Shown piece after piece: positions 36,036 to 49,200 of a DNA stretch of 64,000 nt. The translations under genes were made by a program, and so were the position numbers. This DNA comes from Ricinus communis. Taxonomy: Eukaryota; Streptophyta; Magnoliopsida; Malpighiales; Euphorbiaceae. Below the pieces are notes generated by a model that ran no database searches, was not told the origin of the DNA, and saw only the letters and a list, made by a program, of their open reading frames with translations. The DNA is taken from the NCBI RefSeq assembly GCF_019578655.1, contig NC_063257.1:30911159-30975158 (forward strand), given 5' to 3'. Each line of letters opens with the position of its first letter. Position 1 is the first letter of the stretch.

Positions 36036-39006
36036 TATAATACCCGGAATTTTTTCCTTAATAATGATAATATTAATAATAATTGATAAATGAGTTTTTA
36101 TTTAAATTAATTTAATTTTATTTTTTATTTGGTTTAAATTGAAATGATTTAAATGGAAATTTTAATGCTAGACAAATAAGGGAGTTATTTTCTATATCCA
36201 AATAGTTTAACTTTTAAGAAATTAATTAAGTAAATTCTTTGAGAAATAATTCATATTTTTTGTTATTCAAATTTTCCCCAAATGTGTATATATATATATA
36301 TTAAATACTATATTTGAGAGTTATGGAAGAATTTGTAAAAGATATTTTGTAAAAGAATTATTGGAGAAAAGAGCATTTTATTTAGCTAATGGTATTAAAT
36401 TTTAATTGAAAATTATTTAGCAAATTGATTAATTAAGTTAATTGTGTGTTAGGACTAAATTGGAAATTTCTTTTGGAATAAAGATTAAGAGTATAATTTT
36501 ATTATTATGGGATTTTAATGAAAATTTATATGTTTGGTATTTTTATAATTAAATATTTCGGCAATGGCTTTTTGGTAACTTTATATTTAAAAGCAAGGGT
36601 AAATGTGTAATTGTATATTTTCAATAACTTTAATTTGACCCAAATTAAATTGTTAGGCGCTTAATTGAAAAACTAAAGAAAAGTTTAAGGGTTAATTAAA
36701 AATTTCCTGGACGAAATTGTTGTAATTAAAAACAATTGAGGGACCAAATGATAAGAAAGAAAAGTTCTGGGACCCTTTTGTCGATGTAAAGAAGAAAGCA
36801 AAGAAAGGGAGAAGAGGGGGTCGGGGCCGAGAGAGAGAGAGAGAGAGAGGAGGAAGAGAGGGCGTCGGCTACCGTGGCCGACCGCCGGGGCGCGGCACGC
36901 TGGCCGACGGAGCGACTTGCGCTGTCGAGCGTGGCGGCAACGAGCAGCGACGCCAGACAGCGAGAGAGACGCGATGGCGGCAGCGGATTCCGGACTCCAT
37001 TCCGGGCGTTCCCGGCGGCGTTGGCAACCGAGTAGGATGGCGATCTACTCCCTTCGGCTTGGGCTTCATTTTGGCGGCAGCGGAGACGCAAATAGTGGCC
37101 GGAGTTAGAAGTTTGCGATGGAGAGAGAAAGTGCGTGGCAGCCGCATTTTCTGGCTTTTCCGGCGAGCTCCAGCGAGGGATAGATGATCGGAGGACATAT
37201 CCGGACTCCCCTCAGCTCAAGCTTTCCAATGGCACCGGTTTCATGGCGATCAGACTCCGTTCAAAAATCGACGGCCGAGATCGTCCGTAAATCTGTCCGG
37301 ATGATCGGGGGTCGGATCGAAAGATTGGAAGTGGGGATCGTCATCAGCGCGTCGTTTCGAGTCCGATGGTGCATTCGGATCGTCGATCGGACTCCGGCGG
37401 TTGGAGGCGAGTCGACCGAGCGATCAAGCGTCTCGGTAATTTCTCTGGCCTGTTGATTTTAGAATTCTTTGGTAAATTATGTGTTTATTGATTTGTGTTG
37501 AGCATTAGAAAAATATTGTGTGTTACAATAATTGTTATCGGATTGTCTGCCTTAGGTCGTGTTTTGTGATGTGTGGTGGAGTCGGGAAAAATAATGAAAT
37601 TTTGGGGACCCGACTCCCGTTAAAATGAATTGTTGAATACTTGAAGTGTTTTCTGGCAGGTCCTAGACCCTTTTTACGGGGGTAAATGTCTATATTTTAG
37701 GGGAGGTTTTGCCGGATTTTCGGTAGAATTCTTCCGAGTCGAGATTTTTAGACAGTCAGTCCTAGGAATCTAGACCTAGGGTTAATTGTCAACTGTTTCA
37801 ACGTTATTGATTAATTGTTTTCCATGATTAGATAATCCGTCAATTCGGCTCGCTCCACTCGAGGCATCGTAGCAGAGTTAGGAGGTCGTTAAAGTTGTGA
37901 GTTAGAGTCATATATCTGCTTACGTGCGCCATGCTAATATTTTACGCGATCTCTAATTAAATGATTAATATTTCGATTATTTAGTTATGTACTGTTTATA
38001 TATATTTTATTTTTCCGCATTATGATTTTATCGATTTCGTGTTGACTCAGGATGAGACAGCAGTGGATCATACTATTTGATGAGTGCACCGGTATAAATC
38101 CAAGATTGATAGGCAAAGGGTAAAATGGTAAATTGAAAAAGAAAAGTTTAGGACTTGCCCTGGTCGAGCATCGCTCTCTGGGCTTAATAGAGTGTGTTTG
38201 CCGGAATAAAGGTCCTTGGTCGAGCATTGCTCTTTGGGCGCCGGCTTATTTAGAACTTAAGTGACCAGACTGAAGTTAAAGACCTTGGTCGAGTTTCGCT
38301 TTCTGGGCGCCAGTCTTTTTGGTGTAAGAGAGCCGAAAGGCTAAGAGTGTTAGTAATAATTAAGTGTCTGAACTGCACTTAAGGATCCTGGTCGAGCCTC
38401 GCTCTCTGGGCGCCAGTTCTGTTAGAATGAGAGAGAGAGTCGAGATGTTCAATGTTGGAATTAGGGAATTATGCCGAGGTATTCCGTCCCATAGTGTTTG
38501 AAAATTATTTTATTTAAGCATGGCATGACACGTTTATTTTTGCATGACTTAGTATTTATTTAAAATTAAATAAATGTGTTATGGAAGTGTTGTAAATGCT
38601 TTTGGATATATGATTTTAACTCGCTCTCGAGACTGACACTCTCAATTTTACTGTTTTTCAGATCTGTGATTGTTAGTTTTTCCGCGGCTCTTATCTAGTA
38701 ACCCGACTCCTTCATCATCGAGTGATGAAATTGGTTTGGTATGTTAACTTATAAAATCTTAAATTCTTCGCAGCAGAAATAATAGACTTGTCAATTGTAA
38801 ATTATTGTAGTTTCGGGCCTTGCCTAATTCTTAGGGCAGACCTAATTAATTATGTAGAATTTAATGGTTAAGATATATTATGACATCAGTAATATCAAAT
38901 GAGATCTAATTAAATTAATGAGTGTCAGGCTTACTATAGGATTCGGTGGCCTTACGTCTATCCATTCCCTAGTGCCGGTCACAGGCCCACAGATCGGGTC
39001 GTGATA
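36036..39006 (-). mobile_element. 2.9-kb LTR-like element, copy 2, inserted in ycf2
   Basis: An inverted relative of 11292-14205. On the minus strand it starts TATCACGACCCGATC and ends CCGGGTATTATA, so the original TG...CA ends have mutated. The flanks CTGAA (36031-36035) and CCGAA (39007-39011) are a 5-bp target duplication of plastid ycf2 sequence. Length is 2971 bp. It has the same order of parts as copy 1: an AT-rich segment, a GC-rich middle (36830-37440) with a GA microsatellite at 36829-36851, and four boxes of CCTGGTCGAGCCTCGCTCTC-type sequence at about 38158, 38214, 38283 and 38388. No internal retrotransposon genes. Confidence 0.8.
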
Positions 39007-39920
39007 CCGAAACTCACAAAGAGAAAAGAAAGTGAGTTAGACAAAAAGAGAAGAACTTGGACAAAAAAAGAAGTAACTTGGGCAAAAAGAAACGCAGTAA
39101 CTTAAACAAATCTTTTTTGTCGATAACCTCAGACCAATCAATCGAATATTGATTAATACGTAATCGATCGAACACTACTTGAAAAAGAAAACGGCCCTTC
39201 TACTCAGAAATGAAATGTTCCAAATGTTCCAAATGTTCATGGAAATTCTTGCTCCCATTAGACCATTTGTATCTATATGCTTTAGGATCCTAATTCATGG
39301 ATCTCTCGGTTCGAGAAAGAAAAATAAGAGGATCAAACCATTTCTTCTGACTCTGTTTCAAATTCGATAAATGTTGGTTGATCGTATATTTCATTATAGT
39401 TCTATGATTCAGAGTATCATTTCCTATTGGATCCTTTGAATTCCATATTTGAAGTTGCGATCGGATCTATTCATTAAAAAGAATTGAGTCAATATATTTT
39501 TTATGTACCCATAGGTACTATATTGGATTTGAATCAGATTTAGGATCAGTCCATATTGATTGACTGCCTCCATTATGTTGTTGCTAGCAAATACCATTAT
39601 TTTTTGTTTTGGATCTTCAAAATCATTCTCGCAGGAGATTCAGACCTATTCTTTTCTGATCCTTTAATAAAAAGATTCATTCTCTTCATAAAAAATAAGA
39701 GGTAGAACCAATAAAGATTTCTTTCTCAATTTATCCCTGGAGTTGAATACCTTATTCAAGAATTGTTTTTGATCCAATCCGTAGGAATCAATAAAAAAGG
39801 TAAATCCCTTATGATACACCAGATCCGGCTCGGTTATTGATAGAGTGAATAGATCCGTCATTTCTTGAGATCCCTCTTCTGATTCAAAATCGAAGATGAA
39901 AATTTCATGCACAGTTTTAA
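39007..39920 (-). pseudogene. ycf2: Plastid ycf2 fragment, second part
   Basis: Continues the ycf2 fragment interrupted at 36035; in the sense (minus) direction this part comes first. Readable phrases at 39664-39912 are [48 protein letters not shown] and YEENESFY. Toward 39010 lies the lysine-poor, repeated CAAAAAGAGAAG text of ycf2. Frame shifts and stops are present. Right of about 39920 the sequence changes abruptly to ndhB. Confidence 0.88.
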
Positions 39921-40575
39921 ATGAGAGAAAGAAGTGAGGAATCCTCTTTTCGACTCTGACTCTCCCACTCGAGTCGTTGCTTTCTTTCTGTTACTTCGAA
40001 AGTACCTGCTTCAGCTTCAACCGCCCGAATTTTCGATATTCCTTTTTATTTCTCATCAAACGAATGACATTTTCTTTTGAAAATCCTAGCTATTCTGAGC
40101 ATGATAGTGGGGAATCTCATTGCTATTACTCAAACAAGCATAAAACGTATGCTTGCATATTCGTCCATAGGTCAAATCGGATATGCAATTATTAGAATAA
40201 TTGTTGGAGACTCAAATGGTGGATATGCAAGCATGATAACTTATATGCTCTTCTATATCTACACGAATCTAGGAACTTTTACTTGTATTCTATTATTTGG
40301 TCTACATATCGAAACTGATAACATTCAAGATTATGCAGGATTATACACGAAAGATCCTTTTTTGGCTTCCTTTAGCCCTATGTCTTTTATCCCTAAGAGG
40401 TCTTCCTCCACTAGCAGGTTTTTTCGGAAAACTCCATTTATTCTGGTGTGGATGGCAGGCAGGCCTATATTTCTTGGTTTTAATAAGACTCTTTACGAGC
40501 GTTGTTTTTATCTACTATTATCTAAAAATAATCAAATTATTAATGACTAGACGAAACCAAGAAATAACCTGGTAC
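39921..40575 (+). pseudogene. ndhB: Plastid ndhB exon 2 fragment
   Basis: ndhB encodes a membrane subunit of the plastid NDH complex. The plus strand reads [11 protein letters not shown] text near 39945, then [68 protein letters not shown] and, after a frame shift, [20 protein letters not shown] and [11 protein letters not shown]. It ends within the NQEIT phrase, before the native stop, and at least two frame shifts break it. In plastomes ndhB and ycf2 are convergent and separated by trnL-CAA; here they are divergent and directly joined, so this is a rearranged nuclear copy. Confidence 0.93.
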
Positions 40576-40584
40576 TGAGCTAAC

Positions 40585-40815
40585 TATAGTGCAAAGTCGC
40601 ATCTCTTTGGTTAACAAGATCTAAAGGGTTTATCGATCCCAATGGGTGCAAATCCATAATAAGCATATAGAAATTATTGTACGTCACATAACATCAAAAG
40701 TATTGGTTTCATAAAATAGAATGTCTTAATATTTTTTCACCCGGAGAACTAATTGGATTGTTACGAGCTAAACAAACGGGACATGCTTTAGAAGAAGCCA
40801 TCTCTTACTACAGGA
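40585..40815 (+). pseudogene. rpoC2: Plastid rpoC2 fragment
   Basis: Readable in pieces: KSHLFGL-type start, VYRSQG-like text, [20 protein letters not shown] (40637-40700), then after a frame shift [20 protein letters not shown] (40739-40800) and AISYY. These match the conserved part of the plastid RNA polymerase beta'' subunit. rpoC2 lies in the large single-copy region, unlike the other plastid pieces here. Short, broken and without start or stop. Confidence 0.75.
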
Positions 40816-40827
40816 TGCTTATCTAGC

Positions 40828-41100
40828 TAACATTTAAATCCGGCTCTACCCAAACTTTTCTGGTTCACCCCAGTATTCCCTACTTGTCCGACTGTTGTAG
40901 AGTAATTTTTGAAAATTAAACGAACCTCCCCAAAAGGTAATTTTAATGTGGCCAATTTCCCATCTTTTGCAATCAGTTTCGCTATAGCACCTACAGCTCT
41001 AACTAATTGTCCACTCTTTCCATGTGATTTCTATGTTATGTATGCCCACACCCAAGTACATATAGGTTGAAATAGATTCTTCTTTTTGATCAAACAAAAC
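40828..41100 (-). pseudogene. rpl2: Plastid rpl2 exon 2 fragment
   Basis: On the minus strand the frame reads [42 protein letters not shown] and [19 protein letters not shown], the plastid ribosomal protein L2 second exon. About 30 bases of the upstream group II intron end seem to be included (to about 41100). The 3' end of exon 2 is missing. Several substitutions differ from plastid rpl2 (for example phenylalanine for serine), fitting decay or former RNA editing differences. Confidence 0.85.
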
Positions 41101-41872
41101 CAATTAAAGAATAAATATTCAATTTTTTTTGTTTTAAAGAATAAGAAAACAAAAAGGATGCTTCGGAGGATAAAAAATGTAATACATACATATATCTATA
41201 ATTTAAAAGATGATCAGAACCCATATATGCAAACTTTAACCTCTAAAATTACCAACAGAACGGCAGAGTCAGAGGGATAAACACTTTTTTATGATTTTAT
41301 AATTATTGGAAAAGCATATTATGAATTATGAATTATATTTTATTATTATTTATAAACTCGTTATTTTTCAGGTACCAGTGTTCCTATGAGCACCAGAACT
41401 GAAAATGTGATAATCTCTTAAAAAACACACTATAAAAGAGGATCATGAAAAAAGATAATAAAAGAACTAAAAAAGAAATGAAAATCTATATGCCTTTGTT
41501 TCTAATCTCCCAGCACATAGAGAAATGTACTAATTTGAGAAGCACATGCAGTGGACTGTAATTTCTATACTGCAAAAAGAATTCAGCGGACTCTATGTTA
41601 CAATTTGACACTGTTATATATAACCTAGGTCAGTGTATATGATGCAAGGCTAAAATCAACTGTCCTTTGCTTCTCCGAACCGGGTGGCGATGTGGTTACC
41701 ATCTCGTTCCCCATTCCTCTGTACTTCGCCACCAACATTTGAATTAACTTTTTTCTGCCTCAAACAACAAACCAAATTGTGTAAACATATATGGGGAAGA
41801 AAATGCATGGTCATTCCCCCTCCAAGATAACTTCACATTGTAGTCCTCATGACATACAACCCATAATTATTG
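41101..41872. other. Region between plastid insert and the exine gene 3' end
   Basis: No gene is supported. The last few hundred bases before 41873 should hold the 3' UTR of the minus-strand exine-related gene. A 64-codon plus-strand frame at 41086-41280 overlaps the edge of the rpl2 fragment and is not protein-like. Confidence 0.5.
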
Positions 41873-43214
41873 TCAATTAATTTTTGGCTTTGGTCGCCTT
41901 GGTTTCAAGACAATATAAAGAACACCAAGAACAACTAAGAAAGCAGGAATTGTCGTCATATCAAACACCACATGCACTTTCCTCTCTCTCGTGCAGTGAA
42001 CTGGGTGGAGAAGCGCTATTGTTGCGTTTACTTGATCAGAGAACCTGCAGAAAAAAAAGGTGTTCTTGAGTTAATAACGAACTTGCAGAAATGTCTTTTG
42101 CTACCTCAATTCTTAGCCAACCGTGCTAAACGAACAGGTTCTGACCATGGAGCCTTGTAGCAAAAAGTAGAGCATAATAAATAGGGGGAAGGGGGGGATG
42201 TCTAATGCACACAAAATATATTAGAGATCATAGTATCTTCATATTTGGTCCTATTGAAATAATGAATGACAAGTGCCCAACCCTTTGGCAGCGTCCTCTA
42301 AGGTATAAAGAAGTCTCATGGCATCCACATAATGCAATTCACCAGTAATGCTTGAGATCTGAAAAGACGATAAAATTCAGATCAACTAGGTTCTGCAACT
42401 ACTTAATAGGAACTTGAAATAATAAAAGAATTCTGAAGATAAATGGCACTCACTCTTCTCCACAGGCTAACAACATAGTTATACTTGTTCACAAGCTCTT
42501 GCTCTTTGGACTGAAAGAGCCTGAAGGTCTTTTCAGCTGGTGGTGGTCAAGTCTTCAAATAGCAGTAGAAAGATGCAGGAAATGATAGAGCTAGATGCAA
42601 TTCTTTATTTAACAATCAGAAAAGCAATGATAAATAGTTGCATAGATGTCAGAATTCACACAACCGTTCAGAATAGCATTACAATATATAGACAAGACCA
42701 GTGGGAACTAGATCTATTGAACAGTAGGCAAGCATAAGATATAAGACTAACAGTTGACAATACCCCAATTTTTCAACTGCCTAGATAGAAGTTCTACCTC
42801 ATATTGCATATATGATTAACTCTATCACATAATTACCTTCCAGTTATTCAATTGCTTAAACTAAAAGACAAGGATACAAGTACGCTCCATGAGTAGACGA
42901 CGAATGGCTGAATTGATCAATTGTATAGACTCTTCTAGGGTCGTGATGATATAGCTCCGAGCAATAGTATCAGACTGAAACTGTGATATGTGCCAGCCAC
43001 GAGAAGTTATGGAAAAAAGATTGCACCCCACAGACCATATCCAGTCCTGTCATATTGCAAGCACCATAATATAACTAGACAAATAGGAGATACAAAATCA
43101 TTTAGTGCAATCCACTACGAGAAATGAAATATCAAAGAACATGAGTTCATAAGTTTGGAGAAGTAAAAGATACATGCTTCTGCATATTCGTGCAGGCATA
43201 CAGACATGGGCCTT

Positions 43215-43269
<55 letters not shown>

Positions 43270-46200
43270 AGTCAATGATGAGCACAAAATGCCATCTAGA
43301 AAGACATTCGAAAAATTGGTATAAGTATAAATATCAAAGCACATACAACTAGTTTCTTTAAAATAAATCCAGCGTTTTCATGGTTTCCAATGTAAGTATA
43401 TGCAGACATATACACATAAGCATTAAGAATTCATTTAACGTTTCCAAGAACACAACGCAGTAGTTGGATTTGATAAATCGACATGGATTCTTTCCAATTA
43501 GGATAGGGTAAAGACTATACATAACAGCAGGGAAACATATAGAAGATTCCAACTAGTCAAATTTGTGTTTTCAAAGCCTAACATCAACTAAAGTATATGA
43601 TGTATAATTTACTATGCATTATCCAAAAACCATCTTACATGAAACTAAATAATTAAGTTTAAATAATTTATTCATATACATGACATGTCATTGTATGTAT
43701 TAGCACCGTTACAAATTAAGAAAATTAGGAATAAGGAAATAATCATAGTCTAAGAATTAACATCTAAAGTAGGGAAATTTTGATGTCACTAGACTACTAA
43801 GGATCAAACCTCAACAAAGGCAACAAATTAAGTACAATCCCAAGAGAACTTATGAAGAAAATATAGATATCCTATGTCAAATTTCTGATATTAGTGTTAT
43901 CAATAAACTGAAAGAGGAATTTATAGTGAATCTTCCTTAGAAAGGTAGCTGCTTAAAACCATTACCATGTCATCAGGCAGATATACAAATGAAGTCGAAT
44001 AAGCATTTCCACACTACACATGCTAATACCTCAATCGCAGTTTCATGGGCATGGCTATAGACAAGATGAAGGGGAAGTAAACCAGCCAGATGTTCAGAGA
44101 CAGCAGCCATTGCAGCTTTTATGGGCCTCCTGATAGGGGAAAAAGGGAGAATACAGCTTATGTCTTAATTTCATTGGCCACTTTCAAGTAAAATTAAATA
44201 TCTTACAAACGTTAACTGCCCAAGTGCAGGTACAGAAGTTTTTGCCCCACAGAAAATGAAACAAGGGATAGAAAATTGAAGGGAAAAAGAAAAAGCATTT
44301 GGAAGCTAGAGACACAAACAAATTGTTAAGGGAACAAGCAACTGAGGAAGTCTGCCTACCCAAATCTACTTCTGGTAGTTTCAAAAGAATATGTAGAGAT
44401 CCACCAAACTAAAATAGGTCATTTGAGAAAAAGCGAATTAAGAAATCAAAGTTAGATTGACCAGTATTCTGACCTCAAATCCCACAATAATGACTGCCCA
44501 TTACACTGAAGATGGCTTTCCCAGGATGATGGCTCCGACTGGACAATAATAACCATGTCCATAAGAGCCTTTGCTTGATAGTGCTTGTCAACCAATAATG
44601 GCTCTCCATAAATGAACCAAAATATAGGAACTTCAAGTGTAGACCTGCTATGGGCATGTGCTCCTGTATCATTTAAGTGAAGAGAAAAAAAAAAATTAAC
44701 TAGGATAGATTAATCAGAAGATAAGTGGAAATTTACAAGGAAGAAGACAGAAGATGTGAACACTACAAATTTGAAGTTCAAACAAAATGCAAAAGATCAA
44801 GAAAATACATAAAAAGTAGAAGCTTCAGCAGGCACGGACATGAACCCAGAGCCCCACATGATTGGATGGCAAGAGAAAATTCATTCACTCTAACAAGGAT
44901 GAGTTACAATGCATCTATAACCAACTTTGGATCATCCTATGTTCTATTCTCAATGATAATGGCACCTACGGCTCTCTACCAGCACAAATTTCTCACTCAC
45001 ACATTTGCACTAATCAATGTATAGACATGTTTATGAAAATGAAAATCACACCATCTCACCTTTAGTCATATCCTCAACTTAAACATCTGAATATTATCTT
45101 GTTAGAAGCGAAAAGATCAAATAATTAAACCTAGGTAGAAACAGGGATCAATTACAAAACAAAATAACTGGTAAAGTCTACAAGAACTTGCATATACCAT
45201 AACCCATAAAACCAAAAGCTTATTGTCCAAGCATAATTTTCTTGGAATATTGAGCAAAACAATTCCTCCGCCTCAAAAATATATAATTTAATTAATCTCA
45301 TTTATCTTTCTGAGTAATGCAAAAACTGAGTATATTGATTAGTGCTAATGTTTCTTTCTATCTATAAAAGCACTGGTACCTCTTCAGGTCCACAATTCAT
45401 CTTCAATCATTTTAGCTACTGTCTATAAGACAAGACTCTCATGAAAGATTAAGCTAATTCCCACCAAGAGTTAGCCAAGAACACCATAAATGGTCTTGAA
45501 CTATTTTGCTGCTCATGTACTAGTCGAATCTTGACGTTTTTGCTTTCTTGTTTTCAAAAAGTGAAATTATTCAGTGTTTTTGCACATTGCTTGCCATTTC
45601 CCAAGACACTCATAGTGATAAATTTCCATCCAGATTTTGCTTAAATTTGCAAAATTGAGGAGGATTCTCAGTCAAACAATTAAAGCAACATGGTTCAGAG
45701 AAAAGTGCGACAAGGATTTAATAAGATCATAAAACCACTACTATATTGAAGGCACGTTTTATATGACCACAATTCGACCAGCAATAATGCATGATAAAGA
45801 GAGTTGGATTGTCAAGTAACACATGCATAAAACTATGAGGACGCTAAGATGGGATATCATGAAATACAAGACAAGACCAAATACAAAATGATGCATTCAT
45901 CAGAAGGTGCGGAGTAAAAACTGAACACAAGTTGAGAGATTGACATTTCAAATGACATGAACAGAGCAAGCCCACATAAGCATCTAGACAATGGCTCAAC
46001 TATCTATGTTTCATGAGTGAAAAGGAGAGACACTAAAGATGACTAGGAGTAAAGTGGCAAAGAAAGAATTAGTAGTGTCACACCTTTCAATAAGTTATGC
46101 CTAAACCGAGAATAATGAAGGAGAAAGATCCATATAACCTTCACCAACTAGACTAGGATTAAAATTTTGCATACCAATTGCAATTGTGGCCAGAATCTTG

Positions 46201-49200
46201 TTGAAGCAAGCAGAACAATGACAGTTTCAACCCACCCCAGATCCACCTGACCCCCTGCTAGCAAGATTTCTTGACAAGGTCAGGCAGAGCTTAAGGAAAG
46301 CTAATGTTTCTTCCAGCAGAGCTGGTTGGGGCACAGACAGCCAATTAGGTAAGGTATCGCCTTTTTTTCTTATTCAAGTATAAATATGCATAAACTTGTG
46401 ACAATTGCAGAAAATATTATTTTGCTTCGCTAACTCACTTCCTATATCTGCTTAAAACAAAAGTCCTGCATCCCCGGTAAGATTGAGAAGGAATCACCTT
46501 AACTATTATTAAGGACTTGGAATAATACCTAATGCAAAGGGAAACTCTCCCATCAGATTTTCCTCAAGCACTTTGAGAGAGACAAGTTCATTGATCAAAG
46601 TGTACACTCAAAAATTCAGTAAATACAATCATTGTACCATTTTTCTTTCTGCAACTCCTTCATTGTCCTAGTTGTGAACCCAATTCCTCCCCTCTTTTTG
46701 ACCAAAAGTTGTTCCATGCCCTCAAAAGTCAAGCAAGGTTTATGACTCTAAATTAGATTAAAAGCCTCCCTTGGATCCAGACTCACCAAAGTCCAGTTTT
46801 CATGATCTCATTCCAGAAAAATGAATGGATTTTATTTCTGTAACCACAAAATAGTGCTACCCTTTCCATCAGACTAGATGACAACAGTGATAAATAACAT
46901 AAGAAACAAATAAACAAAAGATAGTGGTCAAAACCAACTATATCAGCTGAAGTACGCAGCCAATGCACACATTAAACTCAGTATTTTGGCTGAAAGGGCA
47001 AAAAAGTGATAAGTGAAAAGAGTTCTCAAAGGAAATATATCGAAACTGGCAAGATAGACTGCAAACACTTGAAAGGTTAGTTGTCTGAACAATCCCAATA
47101 AAAGGTGAAGAGATATCAATGAAACTCTATCAGTGGCTCAGTTACAGACCAGCTAGGTCTAGCTGGTTCAGAGCAAGTTCATCAGCAATGAGCTTCAGAA
47201 ACATCTCTTTTCTCTATTTCCAAAATATTATTTCAACAATATCTCAGCTAAAATATCTTAGTTTTGTAGCCATGTAGCAAAATTCGATACCCCTTGATAT
47301 AACATATCAACTTTTCAATATGATATCGGGAGAAAATCCAAGTCGCAGAATCAAATGGGTTCCTAGTGGTGCAAAAACTGCAAGGTTGCCTCACTAGAAA
47401 TGAGTCTTGCAAAGCAAGCATTTCCATCACATAATATCCAAAGACTACAGGGCAACCCCAGAAGAGAAATTATCATTATGCCAAGTGAAAAATATGTTAT
47501 TACCAAATGAGAACTTTATATCGTTTTAAAAAAAAAAAAAAGCAGAACATAGTGAGCAGAGTGAGGTGGTAGATGACCTCTGAGAGAAACATGGTCATTC
47601 AACCTCTGCAGCTGATATTGGATGATGGAGGAATCAAGATAGGACCGAATGGTTTTCCTATATGTTCCATTAACAAGCAAAAGAGGAACAGCTGCAGCTC
47701 GTCGCGCCACTGAGAAGGCCATCGCCAATGCCGAATCCTCTGAAAGCGATAATCTACAGACAGCTTAAAATGACACGTAAATTGAAAGAACTAACCAATT
47801 TCATAATTTTATACAAGAAGATGAACAGAATCAAAATCATTCAAAAGAACATTAATACTGGAATATTTCTATTTTACCCAGCAGGTAAAGCACAAGGAAC
47901 TTATGGGTTGTTAACTCAAAAAGACAATAAACAATGCAGAACACATACAGGTTCTGGCTGAACATAGCTTTTTGGGAAGGCAATAACAAGGAGGAAAGCC
48001 CATCCATGAGAGCCTTGAGATCCACAGGTAGTTGTTTTACATTCCTAACTTTCTGCATTAGATAAACTATGATTAAAAAAAAATTTGGAACTAGAAAAGC
48101 TCCTCTAAAAGTATAAAATGTGCACTGTACCTCCTGTGTGATGAAAAACAGTTGAAAGGATATCTTCTCATAATAGTGGAAAGCACCATCAGCAATTGAA
48201 GGTGATATTATATGTCTCATGGACCCCCACAGCGTTGCTCCTAAATGTGCCAGAAAAGTATCCCGTGCAACCGTGTAATTTTGAAACTCCTGCTAGAAAG
48301 TAGTAAATCTAATGAAGATCATATTTTCTAATTTAAAGGTGTGACCATAACCTTCAACATTATGTACTAAAAGTAAGAATAAAATCCATGGTCCTCGCGA
48401 TTAATTTTCTCAATAGATAAACACAATTATCTCTTGAGTTCACTGTTTTTCTAAATAAATCATATCATGCAAATCAAATTGGAAATTTACCAATATTTTG
48501 ATTTAACGAGCATAAACCTAAGTTTTATTTGATCATCACCCGCCTTTGTACCTGTACAACCAGTTTCTGGAAAAACCTAATTGGTCTAGACTCTAGAACC
48601 AAGAAATACCCAGGAACAAAGATTAAAAGTAAAATAGAATAATTAGCGCACTTTCAGTGAAAGAAAACTCCATTAGTATAGCAGTATACTTAAAACAGTT
48701 TGTGGTACCAAATGCCAAAGTCCTTTTAGCATGAAACATAAAAATTTAGCTATTTAGTTTTTCATTAAATTGTAGATGTGTATTTGTTACTTTTAGAAGT
48801 CCAAATAAAATACACGACAATAATCATTATAGAAAGAAACAAGTGATGTACCTCATAAGTATCACTGAAAAGATTCCAGTTCTCCATTCGTTTTAATGCC
48901 TCTATGGCCTTCTTTTTATGACTTTCATCATATTCTTCTCCTTCAAAAGATTGGAGCTCATTTTTCAAATCCTGCATTCTCTCATCAAGTTCTGTTATCA
49001 TAGAAATTTAAATTAGAAAAATATTCACCAACCCAAAGTTCATGTTAAATATTGTCAACCAAGAAAATATGCTCTATATCAGTGGCAGAGATTGCGGACT
49101 TTCAATTGCAAATATTATGGCAGCAATTATAAATGAGGTTACAAAATCTAATTGACCACAATCTGTGTATTAGCTGTATAATAATCTGTGTATTAGTTGT

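Noticed and set aside
40077..40578. Functional ndhB or a plastid contig
   Set aside because: The frame is broken, the native stop is missing, and it is joined to ycf2, rpoC2 and rpl2 in an impossible plastid order within nuclear-type DNA.
43215..43266. CRISPR-like or other regular array
   Set aside because: It is a dinucleotide microsatellite; no repeat-spacer structure is present anywhere in the window.
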